From the NCBI RefSeq assembly GCF_004764705.1, contig NZ_SHLX01000004.1:186001-250000 (forward strand): DNA of 64,000 bases. Reading direction: 5' to 3'. Under the pieces are notes generated by a model, which saw nothing but the letters and a program-made list of their open reading frames with translations, ran no database searches and was not told the DNA's origin. Shown here in pieces: positions 25,897-35,828 of the stretch. The translations under genes and the position numbers were made by a program. Source of the DNA: Paenibacillus cymbidii (GTDB lineage: Bacteria; Bacillota; Bacilli; Paenibacillales; NBRC-103111). Numbering within the stretch: the stretch's first letter is position 1; each line of letters starts with the position of its first letter.

Positions 25897-27054
25897 ATGG
25901 CTCAACGCAAAAAAATCATGGTGATTTTGGGGACCCGCCCGGAAGCAACGAAATTGGGGCCTGTCATCCAAGAGCTTCATCATCATCCCGAGTGGTTTGA
26001 AACAAAGGTGATTGTGACCGGACAACAGAAGGAGCAGTTCGATCAAGCGCTTTCCCACTTCCATATCCAGCCCGATGTCGACCTGCGTCTCATGAAAGAA
26101 CAACAATCGCTCGCCTATCTTACATCTGCCGCCATTTCAGGGTTAGATGCCATTGTTGCCAACGAAAAACCGGATTTCATCTTGGTTCACGGCGATACAC
26201 AAACGGCATTGTGTGGCGGGTTGGTTGGATTTTTTCATAAAATACCCATTGGACATGTGGAGGCAGGATTGCGTTCGTACAACAAGCACTCCCCTTGGCC
26301 CGAAGAAATCAACAGAAAACTTGTGGACGCAGTGGCCGACTTTTTATTTGCCCCTACAAGGAACAGCAAAGACAATTTGCTTAAAGAAGGCTTCAGGGAG
26401 AGCAATATTTTTGTAACCGGACAAACGGCGGTTGACGCCGCACTAAAGACGAATCGTCCCGTATACAAGTTTCACGAAGACAAGCTGACTCGGATTCTGC
26501 AGCAACCGGGCAGGTTCATTACCATGACCGTTCATCGCAAAGAAAATTATGGCGCCCCCATGCTCCGAATGTTTCGTGCCATTCGCCGTATTGCCGACGA
26601 TCATCCGGATGTTTCGATTATTTATCCCGTCCATTTAAGCCCCATTGTTCGGGAGGCTGCCTTCAAGACGCTATCCGGTCATGAAAGAATTCATTTGCTC
26701 GATCCGATCGATTATCCTGACATGATCCATTTGTTGTCCCGTTCCGAGCTGATCGTAAGTGATTCCGGAGGCTTGCAGGAAGAAGCCCCCGTATTTCATA
26801 AACCGCTTGTTCTCTTGCGTGATACTACTGAACGCCCCGAGGCGGTTTCTGCCAAGGCTATTTATCTCGCGGGGACGAAAGAAGATGACATCTATGCGAT
26901 CATAACAAGGCTTCTGTTGGATGGAAGTTTTTATGACGCCATGGCAAGTGCGGGGAATCCTTTTGGCGACGGGAAAGCTTCGAGACGGATCGTACAATGG
27001 ATGGCCCATCATTTTGGAATTATTTCGGAGGGGCCCGAACCATTTGAAGCCTGA
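25897..27054 (+). CDS. wecB: UDP-N-acetylglucosamine 2-epimerase (non-hydrolysing)
   Basis: 385 residues converting UDP-GlcNAc to UDP-ManNAc for wall teichoic acid or capsule. GTRPEATKLGPVIQEL begins the fold; HGDTQTALCGGLVGFF, HVEAGLRSYNKHSPWPEE, TVHRKENYG and SDSGGLQEEAP are family signatures, including the catalytic Glu and His segments. ATG 25897 has AAGGGAG upstream; the frame is open further back but unconserved. Confidence 0.95.
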   Translation: MAQRKKIMVILGTRPEATKLGPVIQELHHHPEWFETKVIVTGQQKEQFDQALSHFHIQPDVDLRLMKEQQSLAYLTSAAISGLDAIVANEKPDFILVHGDTQTALCGGLVGFFHKIPIGHVEAGLRSYNKHSPWPEEINRKLVDAVADFLFAPTRNSKDNLLKEGFRESNIFVTGQTAVDAALKTNRPVYKFHEDKLTRILQQPGRFITMTVHRKENYGAPMLRMFRAIRRIADDHPDVSIIYPVHLSPIVREAAFKTLSGHERIHLLDPIDYPDMIHLLSRSELIVSDSGGLQEEAPVFHKPLVLLRDTTERPEAVSAKAIYLAGTKEDDIYAIITRLLLDGSFYDAMASAGNPFGDGKASRRIVQWMAHHFGIISEGPEPFEA

Positions 27055-27072
27055 CATGCTGGAGGGAAGGAA

Positions 27073-28314
27073 ATGCAATTACGAGGCGAATGGATGAGTG
27101 CGGGACAGTTTGCGGACAAGGCGGGGGTGACGAAGCGAACCGTGCAGTTTTACGATAAGGTGGGACTTCTTCGTCCAAGTCATCGAACGGTCACCGGGCA
27201 CCGATATTACACCAAGCAGGATTTGGCGCGACTCCAACGAATTTTGACCCTGAAATATATCGGTTTGACCATAGACGAGATCGGAAGAATTATACACCGA
27301 AACGGGCAAGAAGAGGACCTGAAGGAATCTTTGCGAGTTCAAAGTACGATAATCGGTCAGAAAATGGAGCATCTCCGTCTTGTCCAAAAAACGGTCAAGG
27401 AGACACTTTCGCTGCTGGAAAGCCTGGAACACAAGGAGCAGGGCCGGGAGCGCAGTGCCGGATTCTGTGAAAGTAATCCGGCGTGGGAGTTGTTCGCTTC
27501 CATCATCCGCGTTGTTAACCAGGAGTATGAGAGTGCGTTCAACCTTCAGACGAGGATTAGATTGCATGACGACTTCAGTGTAAATCCTTACGGATGGCAT
27601 CGCTGGCTTTTCGATCAAATGGCGGTACCGGAGGCCAGTACGATCCTCGAGCTGGGTTGTGGGGACGGAACGTTGTGGAAACGGAATGCCGATCGGATAC
27701 CGACAGGTTGGGGGATTACGCTGACAGACCTTTCCGAAGGAATGTTGAACGATGCCAAGGAGGAGCTGGAACATGCCGTTCCTGCCAGTCGATTCCGGTT
27801 TGCGCCTGCCGATGCGCGTTCGATTCCGTTTCCGGATGCAAGTTTTGATGTGATTTTGGCGAATCATATGCTTTATCATGTCACCGAACGGCACCAAGCC
27901 CTGAAGGAAATTCGCCGTGTTCTGAAACCTGGCGGCATCCTGTTCTCATCCACGATGGGCAGGCATCATATGGTTGAGGTGAAAGGATTTCTAAACGAAT
28001 TGAATCCAAATTATGATTTTGGACGCCAGGATTTTGCCTGCGAGTTTGGGTTGGAGAACGGGGAAGAACAGTTGGAAGCGGCAGGTTTCGTGGAAATTCG
28101 TATGAAACGATATGAGGATGCGCTTCGGGTGACGGATGCCAAACCGCTCATCGACTACATACGAACAACTCCCGGAGGCCGCGAAAATTTAACGGACAGC
28201 CGTCTGTTTCAGCTGGAAAACTTGTTAAATGAGCGAATCCGTGTTGAAGGAGCCATTTCTATTACCAAGGAAGTCGGGTTATTCGTCGCTTGTCGCAAAG
28301 TCGCGGGACCGTGA
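27073..28314 (+). CDS. MerR-family regulator fused to a SAM-dependent methyltransferase
   Basis: 413 residues. Residues 1-75 are a MerR DNA-binding domain (QFADKAGVTKRTVQFYDKVG, LKYIGLTIDEIGRII) followed by a coiled-coil dimerisation helix. Residues about 165-300 are a class I methyltransferase with motif I ILELGCGDGTLW, the post-motif DLSEGML, and the NHMLYHV segment. The methyltransferase sits where MerR proteins usually carry their ligand domain. It begins 18 nt after the epimerase stop, behind GGAGGG. Confidence 0.9.
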   Translation: MQLRGEWMSAGQFADKAGVTKRTVQFYDKVGLLRPSHRTVTGHRYYTKQDLARLQRILTLKYIGLTIDEIGRIIHRNGQEEDLKESLRVQSTIIGQKMEHLRLVQKTVKETLSLLESLEHKEQGRERSAGFCESNPAWELFASIIRVVNQEYESAFNLQTRIRLHDDFSVNPYGWHRWLFDQMAVPEASTILELGCGDGTLWKRNADRIPTGWGITLTDLSEGMLNDAKEELEHAVPASRFRFAPADARSIPFPDASFDVILANHMLYHVTERHQALKEIRRVLKPGGILFSSTMGRHHMVEVKGFLNELNPNYDFGRQDFACEFGLENGEEQLEAAGFVEIRMKRYEDALRVTDAKPLIDYIRTTPGGRENLTDSRLFQLENLLNERIRVEGAISITKEVGLFVACRKVAGP

Positions 28315-28388
28315 CCGCGGCGACGCCAGAGTAACATATCCGATTCGCCTACAATATGATGAGTCTAGAAATCCGAAGAGGTGAGTCT

Positions 28389-28832
28389 ATGGCAGTCGTA
28401 AAGGCGAGAAAACAGGATGTTGATATGTTGGCAAGGCTGCTTCGGGCCGAAGCCGAGACCGAAGGCGAAATGGGCATGCTCCTTGTTGGAAATGTCGGCA
28501 TTAACCGAATAAGAGCGAATTGCTCCGATTTTAAAGGAATCCGGACGATCCCCCAAATGATCAATCAACCGCATGCGTTCGAAGCGTTGCAGCATGGTTT
28601 GTACTATCAGAACGCAAGGGAGAGGGAACGCCGTCTGGCGCAGCGGGCAGTGAACGGGGAGCAGAATTGGCCGGCCAAATATTCGCTCTGGTATTTCCGT
28701 CCCGGAACGTTCGAAAATCCCGGACCTTGCCCGCCAACCTGGTACAATCAACCGCTCGTGGGACGATGGAAGAAGCACTGTTTTTACGAACCGACCGCGG
28801 AAGAGTGTGAAAATGTGTACAATACGTTTTAA
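28389..28832 (+). CDS. cwlJ: Spore cortex-lytic cell wall hydrolase, CwlJ type
   Basis: 147 residues of the hydrolase_2 (SleB/CwlJ) domain alone, with no signal peptide or SPOR/peptidoglycan-binding module, which is the CwlJ layout. LLRAEAETEGEMGMLLVGNVGINR includes the predicted catalytic Glu. SLWYFRPG and CPPTWYNQPLVGRWKKHCFY are characteristic of CwlJ. Role: cortex breakdown during spore germination. GAGGTGA precedes ATG 28389. This gene supports an endospore former. Confidence 0.93.
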   Translation: MAVVKARKQDVDMLARLLRAEAETEGEMGMLLVGNVGINRIRANCSDFKGIRTIPQMINQPHAFEALQHGLYYQNARERERRLAQRAVNGEQNWPAKYSLWYFRPGTFENPGPCPPTWYNQPLVGRWKKHCFYEPTAEECENVYNTF

Positions 28833-28841
28833 TTCGTCCAT

Positions 28842-28868
28842 CGCCCCGACCCGTTCGGGGCGTTTTTT
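28842..28868 (+). terminator. Rho-independent terminator after cwlJ
   Basis: CGCCCCGA/TCGGGGCG stem with a 5-nt loop, then six T residues. Confidence 0.93.
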
Positions 28869-28947
28869 CCTGTAATCGGGATGGTGCGAAATGGCGCCGG
28901 TTCGGCGTATAATGCGGATATACGACACTGCACGTGGGAGGACGACG

Positions 28948-30687
28948 ATGACCAAGCGGGTTGCCCCATTGCGCTGGCGCAAGATCAGGCTTCCGATCAA
29001 GCTTGTGCTTGTATTCATGCCGCTTATTTTGCTGCCGGCGTTAACCGGCATTTATTTGACCACCCGCAGCTACACGACGTCGAGCAAACAATTGACCTCC
29101 CGCTATGCGTCCGACCTGCTCGGCTTGATGGCGCAAAAAATCGACGACCGGCTGCGCGGCTACGAGCAACTCAGCAAACAGATCATGACCGACGAAGAAT
29201 TGCACCGACTGCTCGCCCAAAAAGCCGAATCCAGCTTCGAGCAATTTCGCATCGAGCGTGAAATCAACGAAAGCATCAACGTGCTCTGGCTGGGAGACGA
29301 CGAGAACAAATACATTCGCAGCATCAAGATCGAATCGCCGAACGGCAGCTATACGTACGGCACTGACGCCGTCAACGGGTATGCCGTTGACGATCCGGAT
29401 TACCAGAATAAGGTGCGCGAGCAGAAAGGCAGCGCAGCCTGGTTTGCGCCCGCGGTTTTTACCGACGGCTATCGCGAGCTGGATGCGTTTCGTCTCGGAC
29501 GAACGATTCGCGATAAACAGTTGAACGAGCTGGGCGAAATTACGCTTGTCATCGATGTGCAAGCGATTGCATCGATATTCGCCCAGACGAATTTGCAAGA
29601 CGATGCGGTGCTGCGGCTGCTCGGACCGGACGGTCAGGAGCTGCTTGGCAACGGTCGAACGCCGGAAACGGACGGCAACAAAATACTCGCCTACTCGCAG
29701 GACAGCCTGCAGAACGGCTGGAGCTTGTCGGCGCAATTGCCGCTCGAACAGCTGTACCGGCCGATCACCACGGTTACCCGGCAGGCGCTCGTCGTGCTGC
29801 TCGGCTGCATCGCGCTCGCCCTTGCCGTTACTCAGCTGCTGGCGCTTGATCTGGTCATTCCTATCCGCAAGCTGATGGTCAATATGAAGCAGGGAATCAA
29901 AGGGACCAAGCCCGCCGAACTGAAAACATTCAAGGGAGCGGTTGAAATTATCGAAATGAACGACACTTTTATATCCGTGATGTACGAGATCGAGCAGTTG
30001 ATCCAGCAGGTCGTGCGGCAGGAGAAGAAGAAGCGGGACGCGGAAATCCGCATGCTGCATACCCAACTGTCGCCTCACTTCATGTACAATACGCTCAATT
30101 CGATCCGCTGGATGGCCATGATTCAGAAGCAGGACAATATCAAAGAGATGATCGACGCGATGAATCGGCTGCTGACCCGCGCCGTGCGAGGCTCCGGCGG
30201 ACCGGTGACGCTGGCGGAGGAGTTGGAGGCATTAAACGATTATGTGGCCATCAAAAAAGTGCGCTACCAGCAATTTGCGCTGGAGAATGACATTTCAAAG
30301 GCGCTCTTGAAAGCGCTTCTCTTGCCGTTCCTGCTCCAGCCGCTGATCGAAAATGCATTGCTGCACGGTCTTGCGAATGCCGATCGCAGCGGCGTCATTC
30401 GTTTGTCGGCGATGCGGCAAGGCGCCGCGCTGGAACTGACGGTAACGGACAACGGCATCGGCATGACGCCGGAACGGCTCGCTGAAGTGCAGCGCAAGCT
30501 GGAGGAGAAGGTGCCGTCCGGCGATCATGTCGGTTTGCGCAATGTGCATGAGCGGCTGCAGCTGCATTACGGCGAAGCGTATGGGCTGCGGGTTGACAGC
30601 AAGCCGGACGCCGGAACGGCGATCACGATACGGTTGCCGTATCGCGAATGCGAAGCCGGGGAAACGGAGGTGAGAGAGCATGCGTAA
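28948..30687 (+). CDS. YesM-type sensor histidine kinase
   Basis: 579 residues. Transmembrane helix 1 (LVLVFMPLILLPALTGIYL), an extracellular Cache-like sensor of about 230 residues, transmembrane helix 2 near 275-300, a HAMP linker, then the His_kinase domain with phosphoacceptor His377 in HTQLSPHFMYNTLNSIRW, and HATPase motifs NALLHGL and DNGIGM. It probably senses an extracellular sugar and phosphorylates the next gene's product; the ABC transporter follows directly. A TATAAT at 28908-28913 is a likely -10. The start follows GGGAGG. Confidence 0.94.
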   Translation: MTKRVAPLRWRKIRLPIKLVLVFMPLILLPALTGIYLTTRSYTTSSKQLTSRYASDLLGLMAQKIDDRLRGYEQLSKQIMTDEELHRLLAQKAESSFEQFRIEREINESINVLWLGDDENKYIRSIKIESPNGSYTYGTDAVNGYAVDDPDYQNKVREQKGSAAWFAPAVFTDGYRELDAFRLGRTIRDKQLNELGEITLVIDVQAIASIFAQTNLQDDAVLRLLGPDGQELLGNGRTPETDGNKILAYSQDSLQNGWSLSAQLPLEQLYRPITTVTRQALVVLLGCIALALAVTQLLALDLVIPIRKLMVNMKQGIKGTKPAELKTFKGAVEIIEMNDTFISVMYEIEQLIQQVVRQEKKKRDAEIRMLHTQLSPHFMYNTLNSIRWMAMIQKQDNIKEMIDAMNRLLTRAVRGSGGPVTLAEELEALNDYVAIKKVRYQQFALENDISKALLKALLLPFLLQPLIENALLHGLANADRSGVIRLSAMRQGAALELTVTDNGIGMTPERLAEVQRKLEEKVPSGDHVGLRNVHERLQLHYGEAYGLRVDSKPDAGTAITIRLPYRECEAGETEVREHA

Positions 30688-32275
30688 CGTCATGATCGTC
30701 GACGACGAATCGCTCGTGCGCGTCGGGCTGCAGTCGATTATCGATTGGGAGAGCTACGGCTATTCGATCGCGGGTGTTTTCAAGAACGGGGAGGAAGCGC
30801 TGCAGGCGGCGAAACACCGCACATTCGACGTCGCGCTGACCGACATCAAAATGCCGGTGATGGACGGCTTCGAGCTGATCGAACAGCTGAAGCGGCTGCA
30901 GCCGCACATCAACATCGTCGTGCTCAGCAGCTACGATGAATTTACCTATACGCGCCGCGCGATTCAGCTCGGCGTCGCCGATTACATCTCCAAATACCAG
31001 CTCGAGCCCGAAGAGCTGATCCGCGTCTTGAATGCGCTGCACTTCGTTTCCGCCGAAACGGATGCAGCAGGAGGAAGCGCGGCGGCAGCTTCGGCAGAAC
31101 GGAGCGTCTTGCTGCATGCGGAGAAGGAGGAGCTGCTGCGCTACTCCGGCTTGCCTGCGGGAGGGATCGAACGCGAGCCGGAATGGCCCGAGTTGACGCG
31201 TTTGCTGCGGGGAACGGGAGAGCTGGTTTGCTGGGTGGCGCTGAAACCGTACCCGCGCGAGCCCGGCTATTTGCCCTCCGAGCAGAAGGCGCTGCAGGCG
31301 ATGGCCGGCGAAATATTCGCCCGGCTGCGCGGGATGGAGCTGCTCGGCTGGGACCGCGACATGCTGCACGGCCTCGCCGTTTTCCCGCAGGAGGAGCCGC
31401 GGCAAACGCGCGAACGCGCGCTTGCCGATGCCGCTTCCGAGTTGATCGGCGCAGCGCGCAATATCAACGTTGCGCTTGTGATCGGCGTCAGCCGGCCGGA
31501 GCCTTTGCCGCAGCCGATCGTTCAGCGCCAGCGCGCCATGCTGGCCATGGAGCCGGCATTTTGCGGCGGGCCCGGCTATTACGCGGATCGGGAAACGAAC
31601 GGGCCGCTGTCTTCGTTCAGCGAAAAGGAGCAGCTTGCGTTCTATACGCAGGCGAAGCAGTTGATCCGGTTGCAGCGATTCGAGGAACTGCACGGCTGGT
31701 TCGCCGGGCTGGCCGAAGAGCGGGGGGCAACGATCCGGCAAGCGGAATGGCAACGACTCGGTCATACCGTTGCGACGCAGCTAACCGATCTGGTCATCGA
31801 GCGTTTCCACCTGCATGCCGACAAAATCGAACGGCATTTTGCCGCCATGTGGCCGCTTGCGGAATATGTCGAGCGGGCGGGCAGCATGGGCGAATTGACC
31901 GCACGAGTGCGCGAAACGGCGCTCAAGGTGCAGCAGATGATGGCGCTGATGCAGGCCGGACAAGGCTGGATCCAGCGGGTGAAGGACTACGTCGAGCAGC
32001 GGTATGACGAGCCGATCCGGCTCGAGGACGCGGCCGAGCTTGTCAGCTTCAACGAAAACTACTTCAGCCAGCGGTTTCGTCAGGAGACCGGCGAAGGCTT
32101 CTCGGACTACGTGACGCGGTATCGGATCGGCAAAGCGATGCAGCTTTACCAGGAGACGGAGCTGTCGACGGAGGAAGTTGCGCTGCGGGTGGGGTATGCG
32201 AATGCGAATTATTTCGTCAAAGTGTTCAAGAAGGTGACGGGCACCACGGTGTCCGCTTTCCGGCATCGCAATTGA
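30680..32275 (+). CDS. YesN-type response regulator with AraC HTH output
   Basis: 531 residues. Receiver domain 1-120 with Asp55 (ALTDIKMPVMDG) and Lys in ADYISKYQ, a long linker of about 300 residues, and a C-terminal AraC double HTH (IRLEDAAELVSFNENYFSQR, VALRVGYANANYFVKVFKK). The ATG overlaps the kinase gene by 8 nt. Likely activates the adjoining sugar transporter genes. Confidence 0.94.
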   Translation: MRNVMIVDDESLVRVGLQSIIDWESYGYSIAGVFKNGEEALQAAKHRTFDVALTDIKMPVMDGFELIEQLKRLQPHINIVVLSSYDEFTYTRRAIQLGVADYISKYQLEPEELIRVLNALHFVSAETDAAGGSAAAASAERSVLLHAEKEELLRYSGLPAGGIEREPEWPELTRLLRGTGELVCWVALKPYPREPGYLPSEQKALQAMAGEIFARLRGMELLGWDRDMLHGLAVFPQEEPRQTRERALADAASELIGAARNINVALVIGVSRPEPLPQPIVQRQRAMLAMEPAFCGGPGYYADRETNGPLSSFSEKEQLAFYTQAKQLIRLQRFEELHGWFAGLAEERGATIRQAEWQRLGHTVATQLTDLVIERFHLHADKIERHFAAMWPLAEYVERAGSMGELTARVRETALKVQQMMALMQAGQGWIQRVKDYVEQRYDEPIRLEDAAELVSFNENYFSQRFRQETGEGFSDYVTRYRIGKAMQLYQETELSTEEVALRVGYANANYFVKVFKKVTGTTVSAFRHRN

Positions 32276-32389
32276 ATCGCGGCACGCACTTTCCGAACAT
32301 ATGGCATGAATGGCGAGAATTATGGCATCTTCCGTTCGCCGGGGCGGCGCATTCGTACAAATGTGGAACGATTCCCGATACAGCTTTCC

Positions 32390-32418
32390 TTGTTGGCCGC
32401 TCAGGCTGCTCCTACAAT
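32390..32418 (+). promoter_or_regulatory. Promoter of the sugar ABC transporter operon
   Basis: TTGTTG and TACAAT separated by 17 nt, about 68 nt ahead of the binding-protein start. A good sigma-A match; the response regulator presumably binds just upstream. Confidence 0.6.
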
Positions 32419-32485
32419 AAAAGTGGAGAGGCCGAAGCCCCCGGGCGTACGGCCGTACTCGATCACAATACACGGAGGGGATCGT

Positions 32486-33763
32486 GTGAAATTCGCAAAA
32501 ATTGTCGCGCCGCTCGTCGTGGCCGCTATGACCGGCATGCTGCTGCAGGGGTGCAGCAGCGACTCGAAGGGAACGAACGGAACGGGAAGTTCCGGCGGCA
32601 AAACCGTGACGCTGAAAGTGTGGGGCGATTTGCCGAACCAGGCGGTGCTGGAAGCGCCGTTCAAAAAAATCAACGAAGCGTTCGAGAAGAAGAATGCGGG
32701 CATTAAAATCCAGTACGATTTTGCCCAAAACGACCAAAGCTTAAACGTTGCGCTGCAAGCCAACGAATTGCCGGACTTGTTCTGGGTGCAAGGGGATAAA
32801 ACGCCGAAGATGGCGGAAATGGTCAAAAACGGCTTCCTGCTTGCGCTTGACGATTATAAGCTCGATACGAAGCGGTTTTCCGATTCGGAACGCGCGTATT
32901 CCACGGTAAACGGCAAATTGTACGCCTCCTTGCCGGCATTCTTCGATACGAATCTCGTTTATTACAACAAGGACCTGTTCGAGAAGAACGGACTGAAGGT
33001 GCCGAACAACTGGAACGAATTCACCGCGCTTTTGGAGGCGTTAAAAGGCAAGGGCATTACGCCGATTTCGCTGCCGGGCAAAAGCGAGTGGGACCGCGCC
33101 TGGCCGATCTTCGCCTTCGCGCCGGCTTTCGCCAACGATGCGCTCAAGGCGGTGCTCGACGGCAAAGGCGATTTGACCGCTCCGGCCATCGGACAAATGC
33201 TGCAGGTGTACCGCGATTTTGCCGAGAAGGGCTACTTCGGCAAAGATTTTCAGGCGCAGGATCTCGCCGCGGCGCAATTCGCGTTCACGAATGGCAAGGC
33301 TGCGATGATCATCGACGGCACCTGGAATAATCCGACGTACGAAAGCTCCGGCATCAAGCTCGGGCGCTTCTCGGTGCCGAACAAGGACGGCAAGCGCATC
33401 GTCCAGTCCAGCTACAGCAACTTCATGACGTATGCGATATCGGCCAAAACCAAATATCCGAAGGAAGCGGTTGAATACGTGAAGTTCCTGAACAGCCTGG
33501 AAGCACAACAAATTATGGAAGATTCGAGCGGCCTGGTGCCAACGATCAAGGACATCAAACCGAAGAATGACGGCGTCAAGGAGCTGTCGCAGTTCGACGA
33601 GGCGGGGCTCAACATCTATTCGGTGCTTTCCGCACTCGCCACGACCGAGTCGAATACGCCGGACGTACTGATGAAAGACGTTATTCCGAAGCTGATGACA
33701 TCGGCGATCACCGGCGAACAGGCGGCGCAAGCGCTGCATAAGGCGGCCAAATACAAAAAATAA
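32486..33763 (+). CDS. Lipoprotein carbohydrate-binding protein of an ABC transporter
   Basis: 425 residues of family 1 solute-binding protein. GTG 32486 sits 5 nt after ACGGAGGGG; the signal peptide ends in lipobox LLQGC. The domain begins TVTLKVWGDLPNQ and contains NELPDLFWVQGD and KAAMIIDGTWN, both characteristic. Captures an extracellular oligosaccharide for the two permeases downstream. No ATPase gene is present, so a shared MsmX-type ATPase elsewhere is expected. Confidence 0.94.
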   Translation: MKFAKIVAPLVVAAMTGMLLQGCSSDSKGTNGTGSSGGKTVTLKVWGDLPNQAVLEAPFKKINEAFEKKNAGIKIQYDFAQNDQSLNVALQANELPDLFWVQGDKTPKMAEMVKNGFLLALDDYKLDTKRFSDSERAYSTVNGKLYASLPAFFDTNLVYYNKDLFEKNGLKVPNNWNEFTALLEALKGKGITPISLPGKSEWDRAWPIFAFAPAFANDALKAVLDGKGDLTAPAIGQMLQVYRDFAEKGYFGKDFQAQDLAAAQFAFTNGKAAMIIDGTWNNPTYESSGIKLGRFSVPNKDGKRIVQSSYSNFMTYAISAKTKYPKEAVEYVKFLNSLEAQQIMEDSSGLVPTIKDIKPKNDGVKELSQFDEAGLNIYSVLSALATTESNTPDVLMKDVIPKLMTSAITGEQAAQALHKAAKYKK

Positions 33764-33780
33764 CCGGTTGGCATAGGCGG

Positions 33781-33806
33781 CGCGCGGCGGCATGTTCCGC
33801 CGCGCG
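33781..33806 (+). other. Intergenic hairpin between binding protein and permease genes
   Basis: Perfect 10-bp stem CGCGCGGCGG/CCGCCGCGCG with loop CATGTT and no T run. In such operons a hairpin here usually stabilises the binding-protein message and lowers permease expression. Confidence 0.7.
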
Positions 33807-33835
33807 TCCCTTCGCTGCGACAAGAGGTGATGCGC

Positions 33836-34759
33836 ATGGCCTGGCTGAGAAAGCGGCCTTACTTGTGGTTCATAGCTCCGGGCCTTCTCGTTTACACCGT
33901 ATTTTCGATTTATCCGATCGTTTCCGCGGTGCAGATCAGCTTGAATCGCTGGGACGGGATCGGCCCGAAAACATTCGTCGGCTTCGCCAACTACGCCGAA
34001 CTGTTTGCCAACGACGCCTTGTTCGAGCAGTTGACCAACGCGCTTGGGCACAGCCTGACGATATTTGCCCTTAACGCTTGCATCGTGCTGCCGGCGCAGC
34101 TGTATATGGCTTATATGCTGTATAACCGGGTACGCGGCTTTTCTTTTTTTCAGGCGATGATTTTTTCGCCGCAGTTCATTTCTACGCCGGTGATCGTGTT
34201 TCTCGGCGCGCTTATGCTGGACGGCAACATCGGCGTCGTCAACAAGCTGCTTGAAACGGTAGGCCTCGGTGCGTGGGCAAGGCCGTGGATGGGGTTGCCG
34301 GAGCTAGGCATTTACGTGGTTTGGCTGCTTGCGGCATGGGCGGGCATCGGCATCGGCATGATTTTTTTTGTCGGGGCGATGAGGATGATTCCCGGCGAAG
34401 TGATGGAGGCGGCGCTGCTGGACGGGGCGACGTATTGGGGGCGGTTTTTCCGGATCGTCGTACCGCTGATTCGCACGACGATTTTGAATCTGCTCGTGTT
34501 GACTTACATTTTTTCGATGACCGTGTTCGATTACAGCTTTATGCTCGGCGGCGCGTCCGGCGGCATTCATTTCAGCATGGATGTGATGGCGTTGTTTTTT
34601 TACCGCGTCGCGTTCGGCGACAACAGCTCCGTGGGCGGCACGATGAATGCCAACGCGATGGGGATGGGCACAACGATCGCCTGCGTCATGTTTGCCATCA
34701 TTTTCGTCGTTGCGCTCTTGCAAGTTGTCGTCACCTACCGCAAGACGGAGGAGGAATAA
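33836..34759 (+). CDS. Sugar ABC transporter permease, MalF/UgpA type
   Basis: 307 residues, about six membrane helices, with EAA loop EVMEAALLDGATYWGRFFRI. ATG 33836 fits the GAGGTG ribosome site best; GTG/ATG starts 6-9 nt upstream are too close to it. Pairs with the next gene. Confidence 0.92.
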   Translation: MAWLRKRPYLWFIAPGLLVYTVFSIYPIVSAVQISLNRWDGIGPKTFVGFANYAELFANDALFEQLTNALGHSLTIFALNACIVLPAQLYMAYMLYNRVRGFSFFQAMIFSPQFISTPVIVFLGALMLDGNIGVVNKLLETVGLGAWARPWMGLPELGIYVVWLLAAWAGIGIGMIFFVGAMRMIPGEVMEAALLDGATYWGRFFRIVVPLIRTTILNLLVLTYIFSMTVFDYSFMLGGASGGIHFSMDVMALFFYRVAFGDNSSVGGTMNANAMGMGTTIACVMFAIIFVVALLQVVVTYRKTEEE

Positions 34760-34762
34760 CCG

Positions 34763-35584
34763 ATGCCGAACAAACCGCGAACGCCGGTAAGCGCCGGCTT
34801 GCTGTGGATCTATTCGCTGCTCACCTTGTTCGTCCTGCTGTATATGACCTACAACTCGCTGCGGCCCAAAAACGAACTGCTGTCGAACACGTTCGGCTTG
34901 CCGCGCGTTTTCCGCCTCGATGCTTATCGCAGGTTATTCGGCGAGCTGCATTTCCTGCAATATGCGCTGAACAGCGCGGTCATTTTGCTGGCTGCTCTGC
35001 TGCTTGTCGTGCTGCTGTCGTCGATGACGGCGTACGGTCTCGGCCGGTATCAATTTCGCCTGAAGAAAGCGCTCATGCTCTACTTTCTCGTTGGGCTCAT
35101 GTTCCCGATTCAGCTCGGCATCGTGCCGATTTTCCTGCTGATTCGAAGCCTTGGGCTGCTGAATTCGCAAGCGTCCGTCATTATTATTTTGGCAGCGGGA
35201 ATTTCGATGCCGGTTTACTTGCTGACCGTTTTTTTTGCCAGGCTGCCCAAGGACATTTACGAGTCGGCCAAAATGGACGGGGCGTCGGAGTGGAAAACGT
35301 TTTACCGGATCATGTTTCCGCTTGCCAGTCCTGTCGTGTTCAGCATCTGCATCATTATGTCGGTGCAAATATGGAACCAGTTTTTTGTGCCGCTCATTTT
35401 CCTGCAAAGCGAAAGCAAACGGACCATTCCGCTGTTGATCATGAAGCTGACGAGCAATCTGATGTATACGCTCGATTTGGCCATGGTCGCTTCGGTGGCG
35501 GCAACGGTGCCGATTCTGGTCGTCTTCTACCTGTTCGCGCAAAAAATATTGGACGGCGTCGCTTCTGGAGGGGTGAAAGGCTGA
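34763..35584 (+). CDS. Sugar ABC transporter permease, MalG/UgpE type
   Basis: 273 residues, six membrane helices, with EAA loop ESAKMDGASEWKTFYRIMF, and the MalG-type end DGVASGGVKG. Starts 3 nt after the previous stop, within a GGAGGAA context. Last gene of the operon; a repeat element follows 53 nt downstream. Confidence 0.93.
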   Translation: MPNKPRTPVSAGLLWIYSLLTLFVLLYMTYNSLRPKNELLSNTFGLPRVFRLDAYRRLFGELHFLQYALNSAVILLAALLLVVLLSSMTAYGLGRYQFRLKKALMLYFLVGLMFPIQLGIVPIFLLIRSLGLLNSQASVIIILAAGISMPVYLLTVFFARLPKDIYESAKMDGASEWKTFYRIMFPLASPVVFSICIIMSVQIWNQFFVPLIFLQSESKRTIPLLIMKLTSNLMYTLDLAMVASVAATVPILVVFYLFAQKILDGVASGGVKG

Positions 35585-35636
35585 ATGGTAGCGCGACAGT
35601 ATGCATCGTTTCACCGGCCCGCGGGCCGGATAACGA

Positions 35637-35828
35637 AAATAGCCCATGAAAAATGACTTATTTGCCCGATTTGGGGTGCCTCGGCGGAAATAGCCAGTGA
35701 AAAGATGGCTTATTCGCTCCGGCAGGCCCCGATTCGGGCCTTTTTGCGGGAATAGCCAGTGATTTCACTGGTTATTTTGGTGAGGCTGCCCGTTTTAGGC
35801 GAAATAGGCAATAAAACATGGCCTATTT
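35637..35828 (+). repeat. Four-hairpin intergenic repeat, copy 3
   Basis: Hairpins start at 35637, 35688, about 35750 and 35802, offsets matching copies 2 and 4. The third hairpin is flanked by CGGGC (35735-35739) and GCCCG (35788-35792), each 11 nt away, which pair with each other although copy 2 has CAGGC/GCCTG. A GC-rich CCGGCCCGCGGGCCGG palindrome lies just upstream. Confidence 0.9.
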
